Below are positions 45,002-56,938 of a stretch of DNA of 64,000 nt, piece by piece. The stretch comes from Trichopria drosophilae (lineage: Eukaryota > Arthropoda > Insecta > Hymenoptera > Diapriidae): the NCBI GenBank assembly GCA_030407085.1, contig CM059584.1, forward strand, positions 125,459,001 through 125,523,000, in the 5' to 3' direction. The stretch's first letter is position 1. Each line of letters starts with the position of its first letter. The position numbers were made by a program, and so were the translations under genes. A model generated the notes under the pieces. The model did no database searches, was not told the DNA's origin, and saw nothing but the letters and a program-made list of their open reading frames with translations.

Positions 45002-46719
45002 TAGATTTCGTTATTTTGAGAGCAAACAAAATCTAAGGGCTGTAAGTTATCCTTCCTTAAGAGTGTGACTTACCATATGTTAAATACTATATGCAGAGTG
45101 ATTTTTTACTCCACGAAGTTTGTAGAATGGAAATGTTTACATAGAAACAATCTTCTATTGATATAAATTTCTAAAATACGAAATTTGTAATCACAAAGAA
45201 AAAGATGAAAACCTCAAAGCAATATCTTAATTATGTACACATAAACTTAAGGTATTATTTTTAAATAGACTGCTTCACATGACCATTATACACTGATGAG
45301 AGTGGAAATGTGTAGACCTTTATCTACTTAATCCAGGAGCAAAGCAATTTGAAATTAAAAACGGAGGATGGAGAAACGAAGGTGAAAAAATTCTTGGAAA
45401 TTTTCATTTCCCGCTTTGTAGGGTAGAAGTGGTATGCACTTCGGGACTTCTCATAAAACCTTCGCGAGAATGACCTCCCAAAACATTAAACTCTTGGAAC
45501 ATCTGCAGACAGGCGACAATTTTTCTTTTTTTCACCAGCGTTTTTAATGAATAATGCTCACATTCTCGCGTATAATCCTTTCAAATTTACACTCTGCTCC
45601 AACTCTCGACAAATCCAACAACTTGCGGGGAAAAAAAGTGTAAAACTGTTCGTAAAGCATATATCTTTCCATCTCGTAGAATGCCGACGTTAATTTTACA
45701 AATTTAATAAGGAACTGGGATGAAAATATATGGAATAGACTGCATGACGTTTGGGTGTTTTGAATATCACTATCGTGACATTTTAGTGTTGATTCGAGAA
45801 GAAAATAAGAAATATAAATATTGGAGATAATATTAAAATTTTATAAATATTTCTAAAGAACGTGTAAAAGTTTTAGAATGATTCCGTGATCCTAAATCAA
45901 GAACGTTTTGACATACATTACTAACATGCTTTAACTCATCAAATGACAAATCTGGAGATTTTTACTCAAGTAATATAGTAATAACCCATTACTATATAAA
46001 TGTCCATTCTATTTAGAAATATCACTATATATTCATAGAAGTTTTAACGTGTACTATAAAAGATGAAAGTAGGCTGCAAATTTCGATTTGAGATATTTTA
46101 CCTAAATCTGGATGATTGTGCCCAGACTTAACTTTTCTGAACCGAATATTTTTTACAAGAAATTGAATTAATCATATTACGCATATTTTATGATGTGGAA
46201 AATTTGAGCACTCGCTCGAGTGATTTAAAAAAAAAATTGTTTTTTTAAACATAATTTTTTTTATCAGGTATGTATCAAAGGATACCAACAGGACGAAAAC
46301 AGTATTTCAAAGTGCCCTCCCCCCCCCCCCCTGCGCAGCAGAATCCGGTAAAAAAAATGCCCGTCAGTTAAACATTGTTAGGCTTTTTTTTCATTGATGA
46401 TCTTGTTAGAAAGATATAATAGACAAATTACAACCATATATTTAAAAATATTTAAAACCCATAGAAAGTTCCCATATGACCCCCATAAAGTACAAATGCC
46501 CCCCCTTCCACACACAACCGCCTATAATGGGAGTTATAATACCACAATGGGAACGTTCCATTAATTAAAATGTTGTTTAAATAAGATTATAATTGTCTTT
46601 TACATCTATCTAACGATATCATTAATAAAAAAAGGGCTAACAAAAGTTATTGTACTTCAACGATGATTTACTCATTTTTTGACTTTATGGGAACGTTCTC
46701 ACATGACCCCCATAAGACA
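45002..46719. other. Intergenic, poly-C run, no gene
   Basis: It contains a C run near 46317-46332 and two copies of CATATGACCCCCATAA-like sequence (46472 and 46701). No coding signal. Confidence 0.5.
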
Positions 46720-47005
46720 GGACGAGTCGAGACGAGACGAAACGAGACGAGACGAGACAAGAAGACAAGAAGACAATACAAGACAATACAAGACAATACA
46801 ATACAATACAATACAAGACAAGACAAGACAAGACAAGACAAGACAAGACAAGACAAGACAAGACAAGACAAGACAAGACAAGACAATACGAGACAAGACA
46901 ATACGAGACGAGACGAGACGATACGAGACCCAATCAGACAAGACAAGACAAGGAAAGACCAGACCAGACCAGACAAGACAAGACAAGACCAGACAAGATA
47001 AGAGA
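46720..47005 (+). repeat. (AGACA)n pentanucleotide microsatellite
   Basis: About 55 units of ACAAG/ACGAG/ACAAT variants. All overlapping open frames on both strands are by-products of the repeat. Confidence 0.95.
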
Positions 47006-47546
47006 AGGTACGAGGGTCTGGGGAAACTACGAAATATACAATCAACTAACAATCAACTAACTACTTTATCGTTCGCAACTGTCTTCTGGTCTCCAGTTAT
47101 GCCGTAGCGGGCGCAAAGCTCATTTTTTTTAACAGACACTACCCAACTATGTATCACAATCCAGGATGCTTAACTTAATTTAGCGATTGCGCGTCCCGTC
47201 GACCACACGGCTATTGTTGTCGGTTTATTGAGGCTTAATTATTTTTGAAAAGCGGATAAATTAATAAACAGCGATCATTGTAAAGGACCACCATTACAGG
47301 TAGAAAACTTAACCCGTTAACCCCCAACTGAGGGTTAGATGCACTGAAATTTTACCTCGGCTTCAGCGACAGCAAAATTGTGGTGCCGATATGGCTATGA
47401 CCTCAGAATTACCTTCCGACGTTATAACAACCTCAGCATAAACATTTAAGCGTTTTCCTACAACACTGTTGCGAAAGCCTATACATGTATAATAAATGTG
47501 AGGATACAGTAATCCAATGGCACCACGCGTTAGGCTGCGTCAATAC

Positions 47547-47736
47547 AATAGTAGATTTTGCAACTAGGGAGCAAAATAGGTGTTTGCCGATGAGATCAAG
47601 TTTGACGCCCGCGCGAAGCGAGAAACATTGTTGATTATATTATTATATTATTTTCTCACACTCCGTGCGTAAAATGCTCTGCGAATAAAATAGCACATTC
47701 TCTCCCTAGGGAGCAAAATAAATATAACCGGGAGCA
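47547..47736. mobile_element. AGTATATTATG-family MITE, first of a tandem pair
   Basis: It has CAACTAGGGAGCAAAATAGG at the left and CTCCCTAGGGAGCAAAATAA near the right, with a GC-rich centre (GACGCCCGCGCGAAGCGAG). The borders are approximate. Confidence 0.5.
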
Positions 47737-47738
47737 AT

Positions 47739-48077
47739 AGTATATTATGCTTCAAGGGAGGAAAGCGCGCGATTCCTGAGCGGGAGGTTTGCTGCCCGAG
47801 CGACGCGAGTATAGCGTATCCCGTGTAACATACGCAATTCTTTTCCTGACCTCATCCATTAGGCGGCACTTTCCGCCCCTAGGGAGTAATGTGAACGAAG
47901 TCCGCATGCTCCATGGAGCTCGGGCGGAATCGACGACTTTCGTCCCGCGTTCCATGGAATACTGAGTTTTCATCATACTGGGACGAAAGCTTCTTATCCT
48001 CCCTGTCATGAAGAAAAATCATATACTTCCCTCGGGAAATAAAAAAGAATGCCTCCCTTGGTGAGTAATATACTATT
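47739..48077. mobile_element. AGTATATTATG-family MITE, second of the pair
   Basis: The left end AGTATATTATGCTTCAAGGG faces AATATACTATT with CCTCCCTTGGTGAG at the right. The interior is GC-rich (GCCCGAGCGACGCGAG). A minus-strand frame inside (48009-47752) has no recognisable domain. Confidence 0.65.
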
Positions 48078-49609
48078 AATACTTTTCCTTATTTATTTTC
48101 GAAACTACTTTCTTACCCAAATAAAAATTGTGGTAATTTTTAACGTTAAAATCCTTAATAAATTGTCACTGTTTTCAACGGAACAAAAATGGTGCCAGTT
48201 TTCAAATATTTCAACACTTTACAAAAATTTCCTCCGTTTTCTCATCTTTTAACAGAATAAAAATGTCTTTATGGATTTATAAAGCTGTTAATAAAACATG
48301 AAGACTACTTTTCAAGTTACAGTAAAAATATTGCAAACTAACGGTTGACCACGAATCACTCAAATTAGTGTTGTCGACGCGCGCTTGCTTCTTTAAAGAT
48401 GTGTATAGATTTGGTGATGAAAGTTACATAGATTTAAGTATTTTCGCATCATATTTTGAACAATTTGAACAATATAAAGTTTATAGATTTAAGTATTTTG
48501 GCACAGATTTTGAACACTGGCAGCATACAACTTTACACTCGGTGTGAAGTTGTAACCGATTTTATAATTTTTTCTAAGAGAGTGCGATTTAAATTTCGAC
48601 TCGGGGTCATTTCCTTGCATAGTAAAATACAATGGATTACATTTCCTTAACGTTTAAGAATGCCAGAAGAAAAAAACTAGCATTAAAAAGTAATTACTTA
48701 AGTAATTTTTTTCAATTTCAACTTTGCTAAAAACTAAAAAAATCTTCAATCATACTATTATTATTTAATACCTCCTCAATGCACTATCAGATAAAAAGAG
48801 GAAAATTCTCTCAATTGCAGAATTTCTGGCGTTCTATAAGTGGAATCTGCGATTTATTAAATGTGGCGTTTGTTCCAATATATTTCATTTGTTTTAAACT
48901 AAAATAATTTAACAAATTGTATAATAACGTTTGAAAATAATCGTACAGTTGTAACCATTTCGAATATGTCATCTTCATAAATTCATTTCGCTAACGCGTT
49001 CACAGAATACTCCGAAAAAAGCTTTATCGCGAATAAACACCGCAGTAACCTCATTAATCACGTTCAACAATGGAAAAAATTACGTACTTCTTCTCTTTCA
49101 ATGAACCTCGAAGCCCTTGCGGCGAAATTATCGACTGTCGATGAATCACGAAAAAGAGTTTACGGTTTCTACATACACGTACATACGTTGGTGCCCACAT
49201 ACGAGTTGGCGCTTTTTCTACCTATTCGGTCAGTGTTTAGTAAAATTCATTAACTTTCCACTTTTTGACATTTAAAAAGTCGTAAAGTTTCGTATCGTTT
49301 TCACAGATTTCCACGGACCGAAAACTGAACACTATTTTTTGCCTCCCCATATTCTCAGGTTATAGTTTTGTTGCAGTAAAACTGACATTTCTATTGTGTT
49401 TGTAAAGTTTGATAATATTTACATTAAAAAGTATAAAGCTAGATTTTTTAGTTTATCATCGAGCCTTTTTATACGACAAAATATATATCAGATTTAGTTA
49501 CATTACCTTAGTTTGTAATGTTTAAGTCCGCATTTTGTTCATTGATTCCACGTTTAAAGTTTTCAATTTAGTGGACCAGTAAATCGGAATTTAATCTATC
49601 GGACTAAAC
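48078..49609. other. Intergenic, nothing recognised
   Basis: AT-rich with only chance frames. Confidence 0.5.
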
Positions 49610-49770
49610 AGTATATTATGTAACAAGGGTGCAATTATTATCGATCTTGGACGAGCGCGAAGTTTGTCACTTAAGCAAAGCGAGGGTATAGTGCTCGATA
49701 ATATTTGTGCCTGAACATTTCACCTTAGGGCGCAAAATCAAGTTCTACTCCCGGAGGGTTAAAAAAATGG
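49610..49770. mobile_element. AGTATATTATG-family element, left part
   Basis: AGTATATTATGTAACAAGGG is followed by GCGCGAAGTTTGTCAC, AAGCGAGGGTATAG and a complementary CCTTAGGGCGCAAAAT. The right border is unclear. Confidence 0.55.
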
Positions 49771-50199
49771 AACTTCTTCTTACGAAATATTGTTTATTAA
49801 TCTCTAGAGTGCTGGAGAACCAACACTTTGACGCTCCGAATAATGTTTTCATTTTTTTTTTATAGATTAAAAAATTTATTTTTCCAATACTATTACCATT
49901 CTTTAATGTAATTAAATATAAATGTTTCCCTTTCCATCCCTTTTCACCTACTCTATTTGTAATTTCTATTTTACAAAAACCACATCAAAATTATATAACA
50001 ATAATAAAAAATAGAGGGGATGTGAAAAGAAAATTAAACCATTTTTGTTCGGATTTAATCTGGAAATAAATACCATTCCCTTGGAGAAAATGGATTACGG
50101 GTTAATCTGTAAAACAGCTATGGCTGTGACTCGCCCTTAGGCAGATATGGGATTGTTATTTTGTAACATTCTGTAATGTCAATAAAGAAGTTTTTTTCT

Positions 50200-50420
50200 T
50201 TTTTTGACCGAGGGGGGGAATGCGTTGGGCACCATAGGGGGTTGAACATGTTGGTTAAACCCCCGTGTGTCGGACTCCCTTGCCCATGGTGTTCAGTCGT
50301 TTACCGACTAAAACCCTAACCTCCCTTGGCCCTCCATAATCTACTTGTGCAGTCTGCAGCAGAAAAGTGGCTCTTAGAGATATCCATCCCGTCCGCTGTT
50401 CAAACGGTTGCACAATGTCC
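50200..50420. other. GC-rich insertion-like block, unidentified
   Basis: A sudden GC-rich run (GGGGGGGAATGCGTTGGGCA, ACCCCCGTGTGTCGG) contrasts with flanks near 70% AT. It is preceded by AATGTCAATAAAGAAG, like a retroelement 3' end. No protein was recognised. Confidence 0.35.
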
Positions 50421-51564
50421 AAAAAATTGGTACCCACTTTTGAAACTATATCCAAACAACGACCACGGTAGAAATTTGTTCATTTTTTTTCTTACACTAT
50501 CCATTTCCCCTATACCTTCAACATGGTAAATAAGAATGTTATATAAGAATTGTATAAAAAATGTTTTCATTTCTACCAGGGGAATACCATTCCTTTGATT
50601 TTAAGATATGGTTGATAACTATCATTATGGAAAAATCCCGTAAATTATGTTATTTTAATGTATACTATCTAACTTAAGGAATCATCCATTAAAGACAATT
50701 TGCTAGCGGTGGCGATATCATGTCGTTAATTACACGTGCAGGGTGATTTGAGGTGACAAGAAGGCGTGCATTAATCGGCTCGACCGATCAGTGAAATTGG
50801 ACGCGGGTAATAGGGATATCGTAAACAGGCACGAGAGTGAATACTCCGTCAAAATGGTTTACTGATTAAATTAAACCAATTCTTTCATTTAAATAAACAA
50901 TTGCTTACAACGAATGAATTTTAATAGTACTTATCATAAATTGTACAATAAACCGTATTTTTCAGTTGCAGATTTCCATTCCACCTATATCACCAATAAT
51001 GTTGTTTGTTTATGTTTTAAATATATCGGTAGAAAGCAAGTTTTAAGTTAATTAAACATAAATATTGCACCGAAAATTGTATAAATATTAATTGGTTGAA
51101 TAATATTTTCATTAAAAACTGAAAATGCTGTTCGTAAATTTTAGAATCTAAAGAAATTTAGTTCAAAGCGAGTCATGTAATACAGATATATTAAGAGATA
51201 GATCATTTTATTTATTTTGCAAATTTTTCCATCTTAAAAAGTTTTTCAGGACCAGTGTTGTTAAGGACTGTTGAAATGCCTCTAAAATAAAACATGCAAT
51301 TTGGTCGGTCGAAAATGAATACTTTAAATTTATTCCGATCCCGCGGTGATTACCAAAACCGACGATATTTCGAAATATACAAAAAACCTATAGTCACTAT
51401 TTCACCTTTTCTTATTTTGACTATTCAATTTTTCCGTTTAAATCTATCGAATCGATGGCGTATAAATAGACATTACAATATTTGAATTACAAATTATTAT
51501 TCAAGATCATTACCGTTTTAAAGGACCTTTACAGAAAATAACCTAAAAGTCTCACTTCCTTTTG

Positions 51565-51642
51565 CTAGGTACCCCTTTCGGGTGTGCAATGGCGTAGGGA
51601 AAACCTCCTTTGTGGGAAAAAACCTACGCCGGGTACCACTGT
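51565..51642. repeat. Imperfect hairpin around GGTACCC
   Basis: GGTACCCCTTTCGGG...AATGGCGTAGGG faces AACCTACGCCGGGTACC, giving a short imperfect palindrome. Probably a small MITE remnant. Confidence 0.4.
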
Positions 51643-52506
51643 TGTTAAAACATGGATTCTGTCCACAACAAACGTCCTTACAAATAATATATTTACCAAT
51701 TCTAATTTTTAGATTATTCTATCTATGGAGAGAAGAAGTAACGGAGATGACCTACAGAAATTAGTGTTGGGCTTTAACTACCATAAAATTTATATGGGAA
51801 ACAATTTTCTAATTGGGATTTGAAAAATCCATCTTGTAAGAATTTAGGTATTGAATGGGCAAGTCGTAATCTTAAATCGGAATTAATGTGAACTATCTAC
51901 TAAAGCGAAACAGGGAAAGTAATATAAACATGCTGGAATATAGGACGGAACTTTTAAATACGATACATGCGATCCTTAAATACAAATCACGGAGTTTTGG
52001 ATAGAATAATACATTATTCTTACATTCACGCAAATACAAAACTGCTAAAGCCTACGTATAAAATTATTCATGCTCTCCAGAATCTGGTTCATGAAGAACA
52101 GAAATCGGCAAGTTGGTTTTCAACACTTTTTTCCTTAGCAAGTTTGAAAAAATTATCAAGAACCGCGATTTTTCTAGTTGTTTTTATTTATTTCGAAGAA
52201 TACGACTCGGAAAAAAAGATCAAACTGAAAAATGTAGGACTTGAAAGTTTCTATAAAAGTTTTAGTTATGAACATGAAAATACTCGGCTTTTCCATTTCA
52301 GCCTGCAATGTCGTTTAGGATTTGGGATATTGATAAGTATCCTTTAATCACAAGGATCCAATTTTAATGTGTTCCATATCACCTGAAATCTGGTTAGAAC
52401 TATAAAAAGGGGGAGGGGACCATAACAGCATATACAGTTTTTTGGAGCTTTTTAGTTAAGTTTAGTTAACCCTGGTATTCTTAAAAATCATTGAATCGTC
52501 AAATCT

Positions 52507-53092
52507 TGATTGGAAATTTTGTGCCGCATCTTTTTTCTTCTATGAACAAAATTAATATCATACTATTTTCGTAAAAAATGCAAAAAAAATGGATTCTTAA
52601 AAAACACGAATTTCATGAGATTTTTTACTTTTTTTACTTCAACTTGTTCAAAAACGCAAAGTAATGAATATTTTTTAATGAAACTTACAGGAAGTATAGT
52701 TTAAACTATGCTAAAGCCAATAAACTTCGTATAAGAGCGAACGAAGTTTTTGAAAAATGATATTCAGTTTTCTTATCACTGAGTCAGAATTACGTTCTTC
52801 AATGTTACAAGGTTTCGTTTATCGAAGAAATTTTCAATAACCAAAAACTTTCAATCAAACAAATTTTTACTAAAGTATCATAAATATATGTATAGAGTAG
52901 TTTTACACTCAGTGAAGCCGTTTCGGAAATAAGTTTCATTAAAACATAGTCATTACTTTGCGTTTGCGAACGAGTTGCAGTAAAAAATCTCATTAAATTT
53001 CTAAAAATTCATTTTGTAGTGTTTTTCTCGAAAACGGTAAGATATCAATTTTTGATAGAAGAAAAATGGTGCGGCATAAAATTTCCAATAAG
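52507..53092. mobile_element. Foldback element
   Basis: The arms share ATTGGAAATTTTGTGCCGCA, TTTTTCTTCTAT, CAAAGTAATGA and AATGAAACTTA with complements toward 53092. 586 bp. Confidence 0.7.
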
Positions 53093-54453
53093 AATGTGAA
53101 ACTGAAACACTGAAAATATTGTATGTGCTGTTTTACTTTCCAGCAGCTCAATTATATGGTACTCGTTAGTTTTACCCTTTCAACTTCTTTCAGGTGAAAA
53201 TATAAATTTAATATTTAAGTCATTGTAATTGTGATTATTGAAGGCAGAGGGTGTTTGCTTATTGAAGGCTCCGACCTCCTAGTCTTTTTCTTTATACTAA
53301 CCTAACCTAATTAACCTTCAGCTTTTTATGTAATGTGGAACCCGCCTGAAATTTAAGGATTTTATTACGTCCATCGTTGCATTACTCCGTTACCTTTGAT
53401 ATTACGATTAAAACTTACTAGAACTTTTTTTGTAGTAAACTTCAAGTCCTACATTTTTTTGTCGCAAAATATAATTTTATTACACTTATTTTTCGAATTA
53501 AATGAAAAAATCTGGACTGTTTCCATACATTTTTCAAAATGCTGCTCTTTCATTTTCCTGTCAGTCAATTTTTATGAGCATATTAGTAATCAGAATCATT
53601 GCACTTTTACACTTTTATTGGTGTTTAAATTGAAATGAAACACAAAGTATGGTTTAAAAAAACACGAATTTCGATTGCTTCAGTTAAATTAAAACAAATG
53701 ATTTTTTATTTCTAAAGTACTTAATTTTTGAAATTAAGAAAAAAAATATGTAAAAATGATGTGTTTTTATCAAGTTTTGTTGGTGGCCTCTAAAAATATT
53801 CGAAAAGAAATCGAGACGTTTTTATAATTTTGATGGGCCACAATTTAAATAAGAAGCAATGGACTAACAGAATTTTGCAAACGGGAATCTCAATATGCTG
53901 TGTATTTATATCATAAAAGATTATAATGAGGACAAATCTCATACTTTGTGTTCTTCCCAAACCAGATTCGTATGCGGTTCTTTATAACGTAAGTAAATAT
54001 ATAACAGTTTAAAATAAAAAAAAGTTAAAGCAACAACAATATTGACAGACCATTACTCTCGATTTTTTCCCTTTCCCTCCAGCCTTGTTATTTTGCTCTT
54101 TCATATGATTTTATTTTATTTATCTTCATTTTAACTAAATTATTTGTACTTTGAAACCGACCAAGAAATAACCAGAAAATATGATTTGGTATAAAATATT
54201 TTATTTATTGTGATTGCATATAAATATTACTGTACTTCTGCATCTCCACTCACAATTTCTGAAGTTGACAACCTATTTAATCCGTCCAGCCAACCATGTC
54301 ACTCTGTTGCTCTTCTCCTCCAGCCCTCTTCTTTTATACTGTACAACCACAAAGTAACCTGCTGGGATATGTAAAACTAGACTAAATTTTGACTTTGGTA
54401 AATGTAAAAAATCAATACATTGCATTTTTTTGGGGTAAGAAATTTACTGGCAG

Positions 54454-54652
54454 GGGTGCGGATGGAGAAAACGACAAATCAAAAAGCCGAAAGGTCAAAA
54501 AGCCTACAGTAAAAAAACTGACAATCCAAAAGCCGTCAGTCAAAAAATGACTGCCTGCTTATCGATGTATTTTTCTTTTTGTTATGTGTCAGCTTTTCGA
54601 CTGTTTTTTGACCTGTCCGCTTTTTGATTTGTCCGTTTTTTGACACGCACCC
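54454..54652. mobile_element. 199 bp MITE with CAAAAAG-rich arms
   Basis: The ends GGGTGCG and CGCACCC are followed by ACAAATCAAAAAGC and GGTCAAAAA on one arm and their complements on the other. Confidence 0.75.
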
Positions 54653-55297
54653 ATGTATCACGATCCACAATTTGTATGAAATACATCTCTTTATTTTCCC
54701 TGAACAATCAGAGCAATGTTTCAGGTCCTAGTTAATGGCCTTCAAGTGTTTATTCTTTTGTAGAAACAAACATAGTTCTTAGACAGCCCTAAATATAGGA
54801 GAAACATTGTTGTCCATTAAAATATGTAGAAAACCTCGGTTCATGAAATACCTATTTACCAGCTAATTTACTCATTTTTTGTATTGAAGTCAGATAAAAT
54901 GCGCAAAAAAAGATTCATAGATTAATTTTTTATGTAACTAAAGTGAAGTTGGTTATTTATAAAACGTTTTATCGAGCGTCTAAGTATTGGCATATCAGTT
55001 TGTGTTAGAACCCAATCAATAGACGATCGTCAATTTATTGGTTAGTTATATGTATTTATTGAAATTCCCATTGAATGGATGTTTTGATAAACTATATTAA
55101 ACTTATATTGATATTACTTTATCCTATCATCTAAAATACGTGCATCAAGTATTCTGGGTCGCCGATGACGGAGTAACGTTTCGAGTAAATTAATTGAGTT
55201 AAAAATTAGTTATTTAAATAAATCATTTGTTTAAAATGAATTTTATATTTTGATAAAATACGTACATATTGGAATAAAAAACAAGTTATGATATAAA

Positions 55298-55492
55298 TGG
55301 CCGGGGAACAACGTTCCGAAAATCAACACACTGAAAGGCCAAAATTTCGATATAGCATAGCTTCAACGATTTTCTTCACTTTGTCTTTGAAAATTTTGCA
55401 AGAAGAAAGCAAATTAAAATACCTTGGACTCACGCAATATCGAAATTTTAGCCTTTCGGGGTTTTGATTTTCGGAACTTTGTTCCCCGGCCA
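55298..55492. mobile_element. 195 bp MITE with TATAAA target duplication
   Basis: TATAAA at 55292-55297 and 55493-55498 flank TGGCCGGGGAACAACGTTCC and the near-perfect complement. The arms are about 58 bp, ending at AAAATTTCGATAT. Confidence 0.85.
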
Positions 55493-56039
55493 TATAAATA
55501 AAAAAGAATATTTATTTATCCTTGCATTGTTCCCGTCTATTCATAGATGTAAGATATCTGATTACAAAAAATGTTCGAAAATATATTTTGATAATTGTCT
55601 GACTAACAATTAGGATAGGATATGTGAAAAATCTGACGCAATTGGTCAAAATATTCAACGAATTTGTTTTCAGCGACTAATAATCTATAAGATTCACTTC
55701 AGATTCAATTTATCCCCCATAAAAAAAATCGTTTTAAGGTCTTGTATAAATCACTGAACGTATATTTCGAAAAAAATAACACAGGACTTCAAATAATTTT
55801 TCTTGGGTCATAAATAGAATCAGAGATATTGGACGTTATCGATTTTTGGTCATAGACAACGAATTCGTTGGTTGACCCTTCACGTCAGGATTTTACGATA
55901 TCTGTTCTGAAAAATGTTAAAAAATATCCTTTTTACCAATCTGAGGTTAGGAATAATTAGAAACTTATAAACAATCAGTGCCAAAATTACTTAACTGTCT
56001 ATTCATTGGTATATTCACCTAATTTAATTTTTCTGCGCT

Positions 56040-56868
56040 CTTTCTACCAACCATTGACATAGCTCCTTACTTTAGGACGTTGAAACAATCTTTCATTATA
56101 AAACAGATTCCATCCTATTGAAATCCAACTCGTTGACAATACATAAATAATTGTTATAAGTGCGCTCTCTCGAATTGCGTGACGACGTAAACCCTTGCTG
56201 TACAACCAACTTGTTTTTTTTGTGATGTTTTTGTTCCACAAATAGTTTGTTTCGTAGAGTTTGGGAACGGACTGCTTTGCCGTTTACCAGCACGCAGATT
56301 CCTGTAAATCCCATTAAATAACTCTCCAACTATGTACCGAATCGGAGACTTCAGTATTCGACTTTGAAGCGTTGTTGTCGATGTGTTATTTGGGGAATTC
56401 CTTCGCATGTCGAAAGAGATGAAAATGCTTTTGTGCATGTACCGCGCGAAATTGCCGTACATTTGGCAAACACGATTGGGTAAAATGGGAGTTGATCGTG
56501 AAAATGCAAAATTCCTATTGGCGAAGTGGATTCAGTGCGCAATTGCGATATCTTTGAGCACGAGCTTTCGCCACATCGCCCGCAGTCGGCGTCGAGCTTT
56601 TGGCGGTAGAGGATGTCGTCGGTTTTGCTTTTCAATGTTTCCTTCCCGAACCGGCGTCCCTTCTAAATCCGCGTCTTTCAAAATCGGAATTCAAAATCGG
56701 TTTAAAAATTGAAAAGAGTGAACTTTTCGATTATTTTGACGAGTTAAAAATATCTGCTATTTGCAATTTATTCGTTATCGGGTTATCAATTATTGGAACA
56801 AGACTGTCTTGTCGAAAGGAGACTTTGATTGCTCGGGACGTTGACACGGTGGCGAGGAAAAATAAAAT
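56040..56868 (+). promoter_or_regulatory. GC-richer stretch, possible promoter/5' UTR of the signal-peptide gene
   Basis: This block has more CG dinucleotides (CGCGCG, CGCCCGCAGTCGGCGTCGAG) and fewer stops in all frames than its surroundings. The overlapping short frames on both strands show no recognisable protein motifs. Its position directly before a signal-peptide-like exon suggests promoter plus 5' UTR. Confidence 0.25.
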
Positions 56869-56938
56869 ATGAGGTTCGAGTCGTATTTGGTGCTTCTCGT
56901 CGGTAGTTTATTTTATTTAGTTCGTCAATCGGATTCTG
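56869..56938 (+). CDS. Putative first coding exon with signal peptide; rest of gene beyond window
   Basis: Seen: ATG at 56869 in a favourable AAAAT context, 23 codons reading MRFESYLVLLVGSLFYLVRQ then SDS, plus one base, then a consensus donor G|GTAAGT at 56939. An upstream frame stops (TGA 56870) across the start. The residues have a positively charged start, a 13-residue hydrophobic core and a polar end, as in a signal peptide. The 800 bp before it are unusually CpG-rich for this window, as expected of a promoter/5' UTR. No downstream coding exon is recognisable up to 64000, so intron 1 would exceed 7 kb. No family can be assigned. Chance occurrence is possible. Confidence 0.4.

Noticed and set aside
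46868..47000. CRISPR array
   Set aside because: Pure microsatellite without spacers, in a eukaryotic sequence.
46663..47107. Several 80-140 codon frames on both strands across the AGACA repeat
   Set aside because: They exist only because the pentanucleotide repeat lacks stops in many frames; their translations are KTRQD or SCLVL repeats.
47752..48009. 85-codon minus-strand frame
   Set aside because: It lies inside a TIR element with a GC-rich core, and its translation shows no recognisable domain.
56351..56712. Overlapping frames of about 100 codons on both strands
   Set aside because: No motif, mutually overlapping, and explained by a GC-richer block with fewer stops.
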